Shown here in pieces: positions 25,743 through 34,536 of a stretch of DNA of 64,000 nucleotides. Within the stretch, counting starts at the first letter, position 1. Each line of letters starts with the position of its first letter. The stretch comes from Darwinimomas sp045600945. Its GTDB lineage: Bacteria; Bacillota; Clostridia; Lachnospirales; Lachnospiraceae. Location of the stretch: the NCBI GenBank assembly GCA_045600945.1, contig JAZRYX010000070.1, forward strand, positions 37,323 to 101,322, in the 5' to 3' direction. The notes beneath the pieces are model-generated. The model saw nothing but the letters and a program-made list of their open reading frames with translations. It did no database searches and was not told the origin of the DNA. Position numbers and translations under genes: made by a program.

Positions 25743-26863
25743 CTGTAAAAACAATCAAGTAAGGCCGGAATCACCTGCGTATAATCCAGATAAACCTCAT
25801 CATATACCTCTCCGTCTATCTCACCTTTGGTGACCTCACCGGGCAGAGTCACTATCTCGTCGATCCCGAAATCGCTTTGTATAACATCCACGAGTAGTCT
25901 TTCATACTCGCCTTTACTCATGTCGGATATCCTGGACGATTCAACCGTGTCGGACAGTTTCGTTACTACATTACTGTCAGTACGGCATTGCTGCTTTAAA
26001 GCATCATAAAACCCGGATATATACTGTCTATGCTGATCCATTCTCAGAATAGGCGAACCCTCGAGATCAGCATCCCTGTACCTAATGAACTGCTCAGCTT
26101 CATCGCCCTTCAGTCTGACTTTCTTACCCCTGGTCCACTCCGGATTGATTTTCGCAAGCTCATCGCTCGGGATCACAACCTCAACCCCTCCGACCATATC
26201 ATTTACAGTCGCAAGAGTCTCAAGATTGCCTACAAAGTAATGATCGATATTTAAACCGCAAAGCAGATCTGATGTGGCACGCTTCAGAGACTCCGCACTG
26301 CTCTTTTCGCCGTCGCCCTCACCAAATGAGATGTTAAGATGATCAAAACTCGTATACTGATTGCCTGAGGGATCCGTCATAACGCAATCGACCATACTGT
26401 CTCTGGGAATCATAAAAACTCTTACACTGTTATTTGACTGATCATGAGCTACCAGAAAAATACCGTCTGCGGAACCTACATATTCTTCGTCACTTTCTAC
26501 TCCGATGTTTCCCTTTTTATCGATACCGGCACAAAGAATCGCCTTGACATTGGATTTTCTTTTATATTTCTCACCGTTATATGTGATCGTCCCGTCGTGG
26601 TTATCTATCCAATTGTCTTTGAAACTGTAGTTTGGCTCATAAAAATAAGACGGACTTATGGCGCTATCTGCTTCATACTCGGGCGCATCTTCCATAGGAG
26701 TGCCTATACTTGGATTCGATTCACTCTCCTGCGTTTCCATAATATACGCCTCAATTTCTTCCGGCTGTTTACTGCAGGCCGAAAGTATAATCACTATAAA
26801 TAAAGCAATAATCAGTAATTCAGTTTTTCGAAAAAAACGTTCTTTTATGTGCATCAAACTCAT
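25727..26863 (-). CDS. LytR-CpsA-Psr family phosphotransferase
   Basis: 378 residues from ATG 26863, which overlaps the CpsD stop by one base; a TTG three bases earlier is the alternative. A membrane anchor near 12-30 ends in ILSACSK, which also looks like a lipobox. The LCP domain (about 105-330) has the family arginines and aspartates in FMIPRDSMVDC and FIRYRDADLEGSPILRMDQHRQ, which bind the polyprenyl pyrophosphate. Such enzymes attach surface polysaccharide to peptidoglycan. This is the last gene of the CpsB-CpsC-CpsD-LCP module. Confidence 0.9.
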   Translation of the reverse strand: MSLMHIKERFFRKTELLIIALFIVIILSACSKQPEEIEAYIMETQESESNPSIGTPMEDAPEYEADSAISPSYFYEPNYSFKDNWIDNHDGTITYNGEKYKRKSNVKAILCAGIDKKGNIGVESDEEYVGSADGIFLVAHDQSNNSVRVFMIPRDSMVDCVMTDPSGNQYTSFDHLNISFGEGDGEKSSAESLKRATSDLLCGLNIDHYFVGNLETLATVNDMVGGVEVVIPSDELAKINPEWTRGKKVRLKGDEAEQFIRYRDADLEGSPILRMDQHRQYISGFYDALKQQCRTDSNVVTKLSDTVESSRISDMSKGEYERLLVDVIQSDFGIDEIVTLPGEVTKGEIDGEVYDEVYLDYTQVIPALLDCFYRKIED

Positions 26864-27645
26864 CAATACCTGATATCCATTTCGTATCTGCTGTATTTAC
26901 CGTATTTATCGTATTTGCCGTATTTGCTGAACTTTCCGTATCTGCCATAATAGCTGTCCTGGTATTCATCAACCTTATTAAGCACAGTACCGAGAATCTT
27001 GGTGCCTGTGGTCTGCAATTGTTCCTTAACTCGCTGCAAAACTCTGTAACTGGTTTTACCGGATTCTATTACAAGTAATATCCCGTCACAATGTTTTGCA
27101 ACTATTGTGCCGTCAGTAACCGCGACTACCGGAGCCGTATCTACAAAGATATAATCATACTTCTGCCTTAAGCTACCAATCAGATCGATGAGCAGTTCAC
27201 CTTCCAGCAGGTCTGCAGAACTTGGCGAGTATCTTCCTGCAAATACAAAATCAAGATTCGGGAAATTGGTACCGTATATAATATCATCCATCCCGCACTG
27301 ACCGGAAAGGTACTCTGAAAGTCCCTGAGTCCGCTGCCCAACATTAAGTCTGGCAACCATAACCGACTTGCGGATATCTGCGTCCAGCACAATAACCTTT
27401 TTCCCAATCTGAGAAAATGAATACGCAAGTTCAAATGTTACATCTGACTTCCCCTCACTCGGAAATGAAGAAGTAATGGCTATTACCTGAACAGCATTAC
27501 TTGAAAACTGTATATTGGTTCTCAGTTTCTTTATAGCCTCAGTATAATAATAAATTTCCTTATTCGGTTTGGTCAGTTCTATGGATTTCATTTTTGATAT
27601 TTCTCGATGTGGATTTTCCATGTTTTGTCTTTCTTTTTCTTTCAT
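26863..27645 (-). CDS. CpsD/CapB-type tyrosine kinase (BY-kinase)
   Basis: 260 residues from ATG 27645, preceded by AGGAGAAGG; ATG 27591 (KSIELTKPNK) is the conservative alternative, and either choice overlaps CpsC. Walker A is SSFPSEGKSDVTFE, with S-D where most kinases have T-T/N-T. Walker A' is VIVLDADIRKS and Walker B is YDYIFVDTAPV. The C-terminal tail is a KYGKY-type repeat with nine tyrosines in about thirty residues, the autophosphorylation cluster. With CpsC it forms the kinase that controls chain length and export, and CpsB reverses it. Confidence 0.9.
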   Translation of the reverse strand: MKEKERQNMENPHREISKMKSIELTKPNKEIYYYTEAIKKLRTNIQFSSNAVQVIAITSSFPSEGKSDVTFELAYSFSQIGKKVIVLDADIRKSVMVARLNVGQRTQGLSEYLSGQCGMDDIIYGTNFPNLDFVFAGRYSPSSADLLEGELLIDLIGSLRQKYDYIFVDTAPVVAVTDGTIVAKHCDGILLVIESGKTSYRVLQRVKEQLQTTGTKILGTVLNKVDEYQDSYYGRYGKFSKYGKYDKYGKYSRYEMDIRY

Positions 27646-28366
27646 CCTTCTCCTGAAGTTTTTTTGCCTCTCTGTCCGGCAATGTGCCCAGTACCGTAAG
27701 TCCGAGATACTTCTCAACATCATCGGCCGTCTTAACCGAATCATTCAAAAGATATAAAGCCGTAATATAAGCCAATGATAAAACAAGCCCGATCAGAGCA
27801 CCCACCATCGTATTCCTCATCACGCTGGGCTTTGAAGGAGCTACCGGTACCTCACCGCTTTCAATTATTTTGGGTGGAGTAATTTCCATGGTATCTGCGA
27901 TATACTCTGCTGAATTATTAGCCACTGCATCTACAATCATTTTTGCGAGCACAGGACTTGGAACCGTCGCAGATATTTCCAGAATACGTGTATTTTGAGG
28001 ATTTTCCACCGCTAAGACATTTCTCAATTGTTTGTAATTATACAAGCCCTGTATGCCCAAATCTGCTATTGTATCTTCAAGCACCGTTCTGCTTGTTACA
28101 ACAACCTTGTAGTCATTGGTCAGCTGTGATCCAACCTGGAGATCAGCAAGGCTGGTAAGTGTTGTCTCTTTCGTAAGGATAAAAACAACTGCCTTGGATG
28201 TGTACTGAGGTGTCATTATATATTTACTTATTATGCCCCCCGCAAGTCCTCCTATCAGCACAGTCACAAGTACGATAATCCAATGCCTGCAAACCTCTGC
28301 GAACAACTTTACAAGGTCAATCTCATATACCCCATCATTATTATTTTTTACAACTTCATTATTCAT
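27560..28366 (-). CDS. CpsC/Wzz-type chain-length regulator and kinase activator
   Basis: 268 residues. Helices near 27-48 and 183-205 flank an extracytoplasmic domain, the standard Wzz layout. The motif VAPSKPSVMRNTMVGALIG just before the second helix is the Pro-rich family signature. The cytoplasmic tail (about 205-268) is very basic and would dock the kinase. The start overlaps the end of the phosphatase gene by eight bases. Its 3' end runs 86 bases into the chosen kinase start, unusual for this module. Confidence 0.9.
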   Translation of the reverse strand: MNNEVVKNNNDGVYEIDLVKLFAEVCRHWIIVLVTVLIGGLAGGIISKYIMTPQYTSKAVVFILTKETTLTSLADLQVGSQLTNDYKVVVTSRTVLEDTIADLGIQGLYNYKQLRNVLAVENPQNTRILEISATVPSPVLAKMIVDAVANNSAEYIADTMEITPPKIIESGEVPVAPSKPSVMRNTMVGALIGLVLSLAYITALYLLNDSVKTADDVEKYLGLTVLGTLPDREAKKLQEKDERKRKTKHGKSTSRNIKNEIHRTDQTE

Positions 28367-29081
28367 AAGTATTATTCTCTAACCATCTTAATGAATCTGT
28401 GATATTGGGCGGTCTGAAATCCCTCCTGTGCATATCAGTTCCGAAACAATCTATATAACCATCAAGCACCAGATTACGTGCTCTTTTGACTTTTGAATTA
28501 AGTGCAAATGGAAGCTTTGACTTGTGTCCCCGTATGTCGATGCCCATAATACTGTCATAGTTCATCTGCATAAGACATCCCATACGTCGTAAATCAATAA
28601 TATTATCTTCAGCCTTTAGGGCATCGTACCTCTCGACATGTGCGATGACCGGTATATATCCTGCACTGATAAGTTCCCGAAGCTGAGTGTACATATCCTG
28701 ATACCGGATACCGGTATCAAACTCTATCAGAACATTGCGGCTACCTCCCATAGTCAGTGCCCTGCCGTCTCCGATGCACTCGACAAGCTCGGAGCGATAC
28801 ACCAGCTCCTGACCAAGGAATATCTGTATCGAATCTGCCGTATCCGGGTTTGATTCCCTTAATCTGCCGAGTAATTCCGCATAAATATCTCTTATCTCGG
28901 CGGCCCCTTTACCGGGGTGATAATGGGGTGTTGCATACAGAACTCTGATTCCCTGTCTGTACACTGAATCAATCAGTTCAAGCGATTCATCAAAATCACG
29001 TGCACCATCGTCCACACAAGGCAATATATGTGAATGAAAATCGCAAGCTATGATTTTTTTATCTTCAATAATATCAAACAT
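28359..29081 (-). CDS. CpsB/CapC-type PHP phosphotyrosine phosphatase
   Basis: 240 residues. The PHP metal site begins with ACDFHSHILPCVDDGARD (residues about 13-30), continues with ATPHYHPG, and ends with FGTDMHRRDFRPP, all expected metal ligands. Such enzymes dephosphorylate the BY-kinase tail. No clear ribosome site precedes the ATG, and the predicted transcript start is only about ten bases upstream. It opens the polysaccharide control module. Confidence 0.9.
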   Translation of the reverse strand: MFDIIEDKKIIACDFHSHILPCVDDGARDFDESLELIDSVYRQGIRVLYATPHYHPGKGAAEIRDIYAELLGRLRESNPDTADSIQIFLGQELVYRSELVECIGDGRALTMGGSRNVLIEFDTGIRYQDMYTQLRELISAGYIPVIAHVERYDALKAEDNIIDLRRMGCLMQMNYDSIMGIDIRGHKSKLPFALNSKVKRARNLVLDGYIDCFGTDMHRRDFRPPNITDSLRWLENNTYE

Positions 29082-29097
29082 TTTGAACCCAAAATAT

Positions 29098-29125
29098 ATT
29101 TTATCATTTACCGGAGAAATATCAA
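29098..29125 (-). promoter_or_regulatory. Promoter of the cpsBCD-LCP unit
   Basis: Minus strand TTGATA (29125-29120), a 16-base spacer, TAAAAT (29103-29098). The leader to the ATG at 29081 is very short and lacks a Shine-Dalgarno sequence. Confidence 0.5.
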
Positions 29126-29149
29126 TATCATTTTCATTATGCAGTGCAA

Positions 29150-30514
29150 TTAGTCGGAAGCATCCTGAAGTGCACTGATGTCAAGTTTGTAAAAGAGCGG
29201 TTCTTTCGCTTTTTTCTTTTCGACAAACATCAACATATATATGGGATAGTAACGAATCTTGTCCGATACGCTGACATTGCCGTTATGAAAGACATATGCT
29301 TCCGGGATTGCATAGTCCTTATTGGCCATTACATTTGAAAGAGCTGCGTGCTTTGTATAGTCCTTTCCGGATTTGATTTCAATGGGCAGGATCGTCCCGC
29401 CCTTTTCAATCAGGAAGTCAAGTTCCCCCTGTTTTTTGCTGTTGAAGTAGTAAAGCTCAAAACCATGTGTTTTCAGTTCCTGGGCTGCTGCATTTTCATA
29501 TACTGAGCCGAAATTGATATCTTTCTCTCTGTTCAGAATCTTAATTTGAATATCATTCATATACATGGATGCAAGCAGACCGACATCTGATAGGAAGAGC
29601 TTAAACAGGTTCGTGGCTTTGGAAAGAAGCAGAGGAAAAGTAGGCTCATTGGCGCAAAATGCGGGAAGTGCAACCCCCGCATCGCGAAGCCAGAGAAAGC
29701 TGTTGCTATTTCGGGAGAATTTGAAATTCTCATTGAGGTTTTTCAGAATAAACCGTTTATTTTTACTGTTCAGTTCACTGGGAATGAGATCAAAAATATC
29801 TTTCAGATACAGCTTTTCATCCGGATCATACTTGGCAATATCCTGTTTATACATAGTAATAATGGACTGCTGCTGCCGGATGACTTCCTGCAGATTATTC
29901 GTTTCCAGATAACGCATTACTGCGGCGGGCATTCCTCCGACAATCAGATAAAGCCGAAACAGATCCATCATCTTTTCATGGACTACTGGGTCTACCGGAG
30001 TCTTATTCAAAAAAGACTTACGCAGCGCGTCTAAAACAGTCGTTGATACTTTATTGGCGAGGGCAAATTCCTCAAAATCCAGCGGATACATTTCAAGAAC
30101 ATCCATATAACCGACCGGAACGGATTTGACATCTTTAAGATCGACCCCGAGGAGAGAACCGCTCAGGATATACCGATAGCTGCCTTCATCTACGAGAAAC
30201 TTGATTGCTGTAACAATATCTTTGCATTCCTGGACTTCGTCAAGAAAGATTAGCGTCTTTCCGGGGATAAGCGGCGCATTCGCAACGGCTGAAATTCTCA
30301 GCAAAAGATCTGCGCTGTTATTTGCGGTTTCAAATAAAGACTGCGCAGCTTTATTTTCGTAGAAGTTGATCTCGACAAAAGACTTATATTGCTTTCCGAA
30401 TTCACGGATAATAAATGTTTTCCCAACCTGACGAGCCCCTGTAATCAGCAGCGCCTTTTTCTCGTCAGAATCATGAAAGCTCTGAAGTTGCTTTTCAATT
30501 TTTCGTGAAATCAT
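29150..30514 (-). CDS. AAA_14/DUF4143 family ATPase
   Basis: 454 residues from ATG 30514, the only start at proper distance (eight bases) from GGAGG. Walker A is TGARQVGKTFIIREFG, Walker B is TLIFLDEVQECKD, and an LSGSLLGV sensor segment follows. The C-terminal DUF4143 part ends with GELDFLIEKGG then PIEIKSGK, a restriction-endonuclease-like D-ExK core. These proteins are very common in anaerobes and have no settled function. It has its own promoter. Confidence 0.88.
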   Translation of the reverse strand: MISRKIEKQLQSFHDSDEKKALLITGARQVGKTFIIREFGKQYKSFVEINFYENKAAQSLFETANNSADLLLRISAVANAPLIPGKTLIFLDEVQECKDIVTAIKFLVDEGSYRYILSGSLLGVDLKDVKSVPVGYMDVLEMYPLDFEEFALANKVSTTVLDALRKSFLNKTPVDPVVHEKMMDLFRLYLIVGGMPAAVMRYLETNNLQEVIRQQQSIITMYKQDIAKYDPDEKLYLKDIFDLIPSELNSKNKRFILKNLNENFKFSRNSNSFLWLRDAGVALPAFCANEPTFPLLLSKATNLFKLFLSDVGLLASMYMNDIQIKILNREKDINFGSVYENAAAQELKTHGFELYYFNSKKQGELDFLIEKGGTILPIEIKSGKDYTKHAALSNVMANKDYAIPEAYVFHNGNVSVSDKIRYYPIYMLMFVEKKKAKEPLFYKLDISALQDASD

Positions 30515-30547
30515 GGGCATATCCTCCCCGAACATTTATCCAATAGT

Positions 30548-30576
30548 ATTATATGCGATGATGTCCGATTTTACAA
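30548..30576 (-). promoter_or_regulatory. Promoter of the DUF4143 ATPase
   Basis: Minus strand TTGTAA (30576-30571), a 17-base spacer, perfect TATAAT (30553-30548). CGGACA occurs three times between 30562 and 30633 and may be a binding motif. Confidence 0.65.
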
Positions 30577-30633
30577 TGGTAAACTATTGATTTTGTCCGT
30601 TTTTCCACAAATAATAAGGCACAATTTGTCCGG

Positions 30634-30846
30634 TCATATACAAAATGCCGCATATAAAGGAACCGATTTGATTTTATTTTCAAATCCAAAATTCTTCTCC
30701 GATAGCCTGATTGCATATTCAGGATCATATTTTTTCATGTAAAAAGCAAAGCTGTCCGAAACAACATTCCGACCACTTTTTACTTCAACAGGAATTATCT
30801 TGTTCCCCCTGATCACAAGAAATTCTATCTCATAGTTGCTCTTGTC
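30634..30846 (-). pseudogene. C-terminal fragment of a second DUF4143 ATPase
   Basis: An open stretch of about 70 codons with no credible start encodes SNYEIEFLVIRGNKIIPVEVKSGR and then the usual tail, ending FGFENKIKSVPLYAAFCI. This is the nuclease-like end of a DUF4143 ATPase; the D/E-x-K core is present but the whole ATPase part is missing. A stop cuts the frame just upstream near 30850. It stands directly before the intact family member in the same direction, so it may be the remnant of a tandem copy. Confidence 0.75.
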
Positions 30847-30921
30847 GGTTCATAACCTATTTCGCACTGTTTGTCTTTATTTTTTTACAGCAAATTTATG
30901 GAAAATTGACCATTTTATCCT

Positions 30922-30951
30922 GAAAAAATCCCGCCGCATTAGCGGCGGGGT
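30922..30951 (-). terminator. Strong terminator of the branched-chain operon
   Basis: Minus strand CCCGCCGC-TAAT-GCGGCGGG followed by ATTTTTT, 20 bases after the leucine dehydrogenase stop. Confidence 0.92.
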
Positions 30952-30970
30952 GAGCAGTTCTATGCAGTTA

Positions 30971-32014
30971 TCATTTCTTTCCTTTTGCAATGATTTCTTC
31001 TGCCATCTTTGTAGCAATGATTCCTTCCGGAGTACCTGTTGCCTTTGACTCCTCGAGGATGCTGTATACTGTGTCATAGATCTTATGAACCTGAGTGATG
31101 ACATTGTCTTTATTGTAGGTTGTAAATGCTTCCTGTCCGGCATTGATTACACCACCGGCATTGATGATGAAGTCAGGAGCATATGCGATTCCTCTCTTCT
31201 TGAGGAGTTCTCCGCAGTTATCGTCAAGAAGCTGGTTGTTTGCTGCTCCGGCAACTGCCTTGCACTTAAGCTCCGGAATGGTCTGATAGTTAAGTGTTGC
31301 TCCGAGTGCACACGGTGCGAGGATGTCACACTCTGTTGCATAAATCTCACCTTCAAGTGCTTCAACAGCGCCCCATTCATTAACTGCCTTTTCGATGTTT
31401 GCTCTGTTTGTATGTGTAGTAACGATAAGCTTAGCTCCTGCCTTTGCAAGACGCTCTGCAAGGTCCATACCTACTGATCCGAGGCCTGCAACTGCTATCT
31501 TAACACCGTTGAGATCATCTGAACCGAAGAGGAACTTTGCAGTAGCTCTGATTCCGTCAAATACACCGAGTGCAGTAAATGGTGACGGGCTGCCTGATAC
31601 ATTGGTTCTGCCTGTTACATATGGGGTCTTTCTCATAACCCATTCCATGTTCTCACAGTCTGTTCTTACATCTTCTGCTGTGATGTAGCGTCCGCCGAGA
31701 GAATCTACGCACTCACCAAATGCTTCGAAGAGCTCTTCCGTCTTCTGATCCGGTCTTGCGATGATAACGCCCTTGGCTCCGCCGAGCGGAAGACCTGCAC
31801 ATGCATTCTTATAGCTCATGCCTCTTGAGAGACGAAGCACATCAAAGAGAGCCTCTTCCTCTGATTCATACGGGTTCAATCTGCATCCGCCTACTGCCGG
31901 TCCTAAATTTGTATTATGAATCGCAATAATACACTTAAGTCCTACTTTGTCATTGTTGAAAAATGCTACTTCCTCATGTCCGTACTGACGGATCATATCA
32001 AGACTACTACTCAT
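30971..32014 (-). CDS. Leucine (branched-chain amino acid) dehydrogenase
   Basis: 347 residues of the Glu/Leu/Phe/Val dehydrogenase family. The substrate side has GPAVGGCRLNPY, the catalytic lysine in GLPLGGAKGVI near residue 80, and the AEDVRTDCENMEWV motif typical of leucine dehydrogenase. The NAD site is VAGLGSVGMDLAERL near 180. It interconverts Leu, Val or Ile with 2-oxo acids and ammonia. It is the last gene of the run starting at 43639 and is separated from the synthetase fusion by 53 bases that hold a small ACCTGC/GCAGGT hairpin and a strong AAGGAGG. Confidence 0.9.
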   Translation of the reverse strand: MSSSLDMIRQYGHEEVAFFNNDKVGLKCIIAIHNTNLGPAVGGCRLNPYESEEEALFDVLRLSRGMSYKNACAGLPLGGAKGVIIARPDQKTEELFEAFGECVDSLGGRYITAEDVRTDCENMEWVMRKTPYVTGRTNVSGSPSPFTALGVFDGIRATAKFLFGSDDLNGVKIAVAGLGSVGMDLAERLAKAGAKLIVTTHTNRANIEKAVNEWGAVEALEGEIYATECDILAPCALGATLNYQTIPELKCKAVAGAANNQLLDDNCGELLKKRGIAYAPDFIINAGGVINAGQEAFTTYNKDNVITQVHKIYDTVYSILEESKATGTPEGIIATKMAEEIIAKGKK

Positions 32015-32067
32015 AACTTTCCTCCTTGTTGTCTTGTACCTGCTTTGCAGGTTTTTAATGATTTAAC

Positions 32068-34536
32068 TTAATTGGTTTTATTTTTTATCCATGAAACAGC
32101 TTCTTCTCTCATCTTATATTTGAGAACTTTACCTGCTGCATTCATTGGAAATGCATCTACGAATCTTATATACTTCGGCACTTTATGTCTGGCCAGTCTG
32201 GTCTTGGCATATTCTTTAAGACCGTCCTCTGTCAGTGAGGATCCGCTCTTAAGTATCACACAGGCCATGGCCTCTTCACCCATTGCTTCATCGGGCACAC
32301 CGATTACCTGCACATCCTTTACTTCCGGATGAGTATATATGAACTCCTCAATCTCTTTGGGATACAGATTTTCTCCACCGCGGATTATCATATCCTTGAT
32401 TCGTCCGGTTATCTTATAGTTACCGTTTTCATCAACGCAGGCCAGATCTCCCGAGTGCAGCCATCCGTCCTTATCGACGGTTTCCGCCGTTGCCGCGGGC
32501 ATCTTATAATAACCCTTCATGGTGTTGTAACCCTTGGAGCAGAACTCTCCGCTCACTCCCGGCGGAACTTCTTTCCCGGTTTCCGGATCTATGACCTTGC
32601 ACAGTATCTGCGGAAATGCATAGCCGACCGTCTCGGTCCTGACTTCTATAGAATCCGTCCATGCAGACATTGTGCTTCCCGGTGCTGATTCCGTCTGACC
32701 GTATACGCTCACTATACCGCGCATATTCATCTCTCCCGGGTCGGCCGCTTTTTTCATAAGCTCCGGCGGACATCCTGACCCCGCCATGATACCTGTCCTC
32801 ATATAAGAGAAGTCCGTCTTTCTGTAATCCGGATGATTGAACATCGCAATAAACATGGTCGGAACACCGTTAAAGCATGTTATCTTCTCCATATTGATAC
32901 ATGCGAGAGATGACTTGGGTGAAAAATACGGAAGCGGACACATCGTTGCTCCGTGAGTCATCGATGAAATCATCGATAGTACCATACCGAAGCAGTGGAA
33001 CATAGGAACCTGTATCATCATCCTGTCTGCCGTAGAAAGTCCCATCCTGTCTCCGATGCATTTTCCGTTGTTGACTACATTATAGTGAGTCAGCATGACA
33101 CCTTTGGGAAATCCCGTGGTTCCTGAAGTGTACTGCATGTTGCAGACATCGCTCGTTCTGACAGAAGAAGCAAGCCTTAACACCTCACTTCTGGTGACCT
33201 GTTCACTCCTCATCATAGCCTCTTCCCAGTTAAGGCACCCCTTCATTCTGAATCCAACAGTAATGATGTTCCTTAGGAAAGGAAGTTTCTCACAGTGCAG
33301 CGGCTCTCCCGGTATGCTGTCTTCAAGTTCCGGACATAACTCACTTATCGTTCCACGGTAATCACAGTCCTTAAGGGATTCTATCATTACCAGTGTATGT
33401 GTATCGGACTGCCTTAACAGATATTCCGTCTCATGAATCTTATATGCCGTATTTACCGTTACCAGTACCGCACCGATTTTGGTCGTCGCCCAGAATGTTA
33501 TATACCATGCCGGAATATTCGTTGCCCAGACAGCCACTTTGGTTCCTGGTTTTACTCCGAGAGCGGTAAGTGCAGCCGCACATCTGTCCACATCATCTCT
33601 GAACTGTTTATAAGTCCTCGTATAATCAAGCGTGGTGTATTTAAAACAATACTGATCCGGAAATTCCGTAACCATACGATCCAGTACCTGTGAAAGAGTC
33701 AGATCGATAAGTTCATCTTTTTTCCAGACATACTCGCCTGTACCGTCATGATTGAGATAAAGTTTTTTCTTGATTCGCCTTCCGGAAAAGAACCTTCCCA
33801 TGAAATTCATGTAGTAGGATAGAAGTATATCGGGTTCGATATGTTCGACTTCTGTTTTATGAACCATCGAAATGCATCCGTGATAATCGATCGATGCCAG
33901 TGCTCCGATGATTTCTTCAAAAGGAAGCTCACCCTCTCCTATTATCGTCGGTGTACCGTCTTTTTCATAATCACTTACATGAACATGCTTTACATAAGAG
34001 CCTAGCTGTTTTATCGTTTCCTCGGGGCTTATATTCTTTTCATAAACCGGTGCATCACTCTCCCATAAGGCTGCCAGCTCATCTTTGGCATATCTATCGA
34101 GCAAAGCACGCAAATGGTCCGTGTCGGCATATATGCCGCTTGTCTTTATCAGCAGGGTTATGTTCTTACCTCTGGTAAGCTCAAGCAGAAGTTTTATGTT
34201 CTTATCTATCCTGTCCGATTCCTCCGATGCCTCTGCTGAAACATATTCTGCTCTCAGGCCGAAAGCGCAGTTGATAATAAACTTCGCCTTTCCTATATCC
34301 ATAGGTTTGCTTATATCAATAGCAGAATCTATGCATATAAGTTTTATGCCTCTGTCTCGCAGTATGGAAAAAGAATTATTGATATTTCTCGGTGACAGCG
34401 ATCCCTGAGCGTCTTCATCCCCTTCATCGATGTTATAGAGTTCAATATTTCTGATTCCCGATTCTGCAGCCAGATCCGCCAGTTCATAAAAGCTCTTTTT
34501 ACCAAGACCCTCTGATGAAAAGGAAAGCTCCATCAT
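32068..34536 (-). CDS. TIM-barrel (sugar-isomerase-like) domain fused to acyl-CoA synthetase
   Basis: 822 residues. Residues 1-250 resemble AP-endonuclease-2/xylose-isomerase-like barrels: a KSFYELADLAAESGIRNIEL start and KHVHVSDYEKD with GEGELPFEEII. The usual metal-binding Glu/Asp positions read LLIKTSG, ALWESDAPV and CISMVHK, so several ligands seem lost. Residues about 255-822 form an ANL-family acyl-CoA synthetase with YTSGTTGFPKG (about 469), GWLHSGDLA, ITGRIKDMIIRGGENLYP and catalytic Lys in NAAGKVLKYK (about 807), so this half should activate a carboxylic acid. The ATG overlaps the LeuA-like stop. I know of no described protein with this fusion. Confidence 0.88.
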   Translation of the reverse strand: MMELSFSSEGLGKKSFYELADLAAESGIRNIELYNIDEGDEDAQGSLSPRNINNSFSILRDRGIKLICIDSAIDISKPMDIGKAKFIINCAFGLRAEYVSAEASEESDRIDKNIKLLLELTRGKNITLLIKTSGIYADTDHLRALLDRYAKDELAALWESDAPVYEKNISPEETIKQLGSYVKHVHVSDYEKDGTPTIIGEGELPFEEIIGALASIDYHGCISMVHKTEVEHIEPDILLSYYMNFMGRFFSGRRIKKKLYLNHDGTGEYVWKKDELIDLTLSQVLDRMVTEFPDQYCFKYTTLDYTRTYKQFRDDVDRCAAALTALGVKPGTKVAVWATNIPAWYITFWATTKIGAVLVTVNTAYKIHETEYLLRQSDTHTLVMIESLKDCDYRGTISELCPELEDSIPGEPLHCEKLPFLRNIITVGFRMKGCLNWEEAMMRSEQVTRSEVLRLASSVRTSDVCNMQYTSGTTGFPKGVMLTHYNVVNNGKCIGDRMGLSTADRMMIQVPMFHCFGMVLSMISSMTHGATMCPLPYFSPKSSLACINMEKITCFNGVPTMFIAMFNHPDYRKTDFSYMRTGIMAGSGCPPELMKKAADPGEMNMRGIVSVYGQTESAPGSTMSAWTDSIEVRTETVGYAFPQILCKVIDPETGKEVPPGVSGEFCSKGYNTMKGYYKMPAATAETVDKDGWLHSGDLACVDENGNYKITGRIKDMIIRGGENLYPKEIEEFIYTHPEVKDVQVIGVPDEAMGEEAMACVILKSGSSLTEDGLKEYAKTRLARHKVPKYIRFVDAFPMNAAGKVLKYKMREEAVSWIKNKTN

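Noticed and set aside
26863..27744. Longest possible start of the tyrosine kinase
   Set aside because: The extra N-terminus is the out-of-frame reading of cpsC and has no family similarity; AGGAGAAGG supports 27645 or later.
32041..32056. ACCTGC/GCAGGT hairpin as a terminator before leucine dehydrogenase
   Set aside because: On the minus strand it has no T run, so it is at most a processing or weak pause site.
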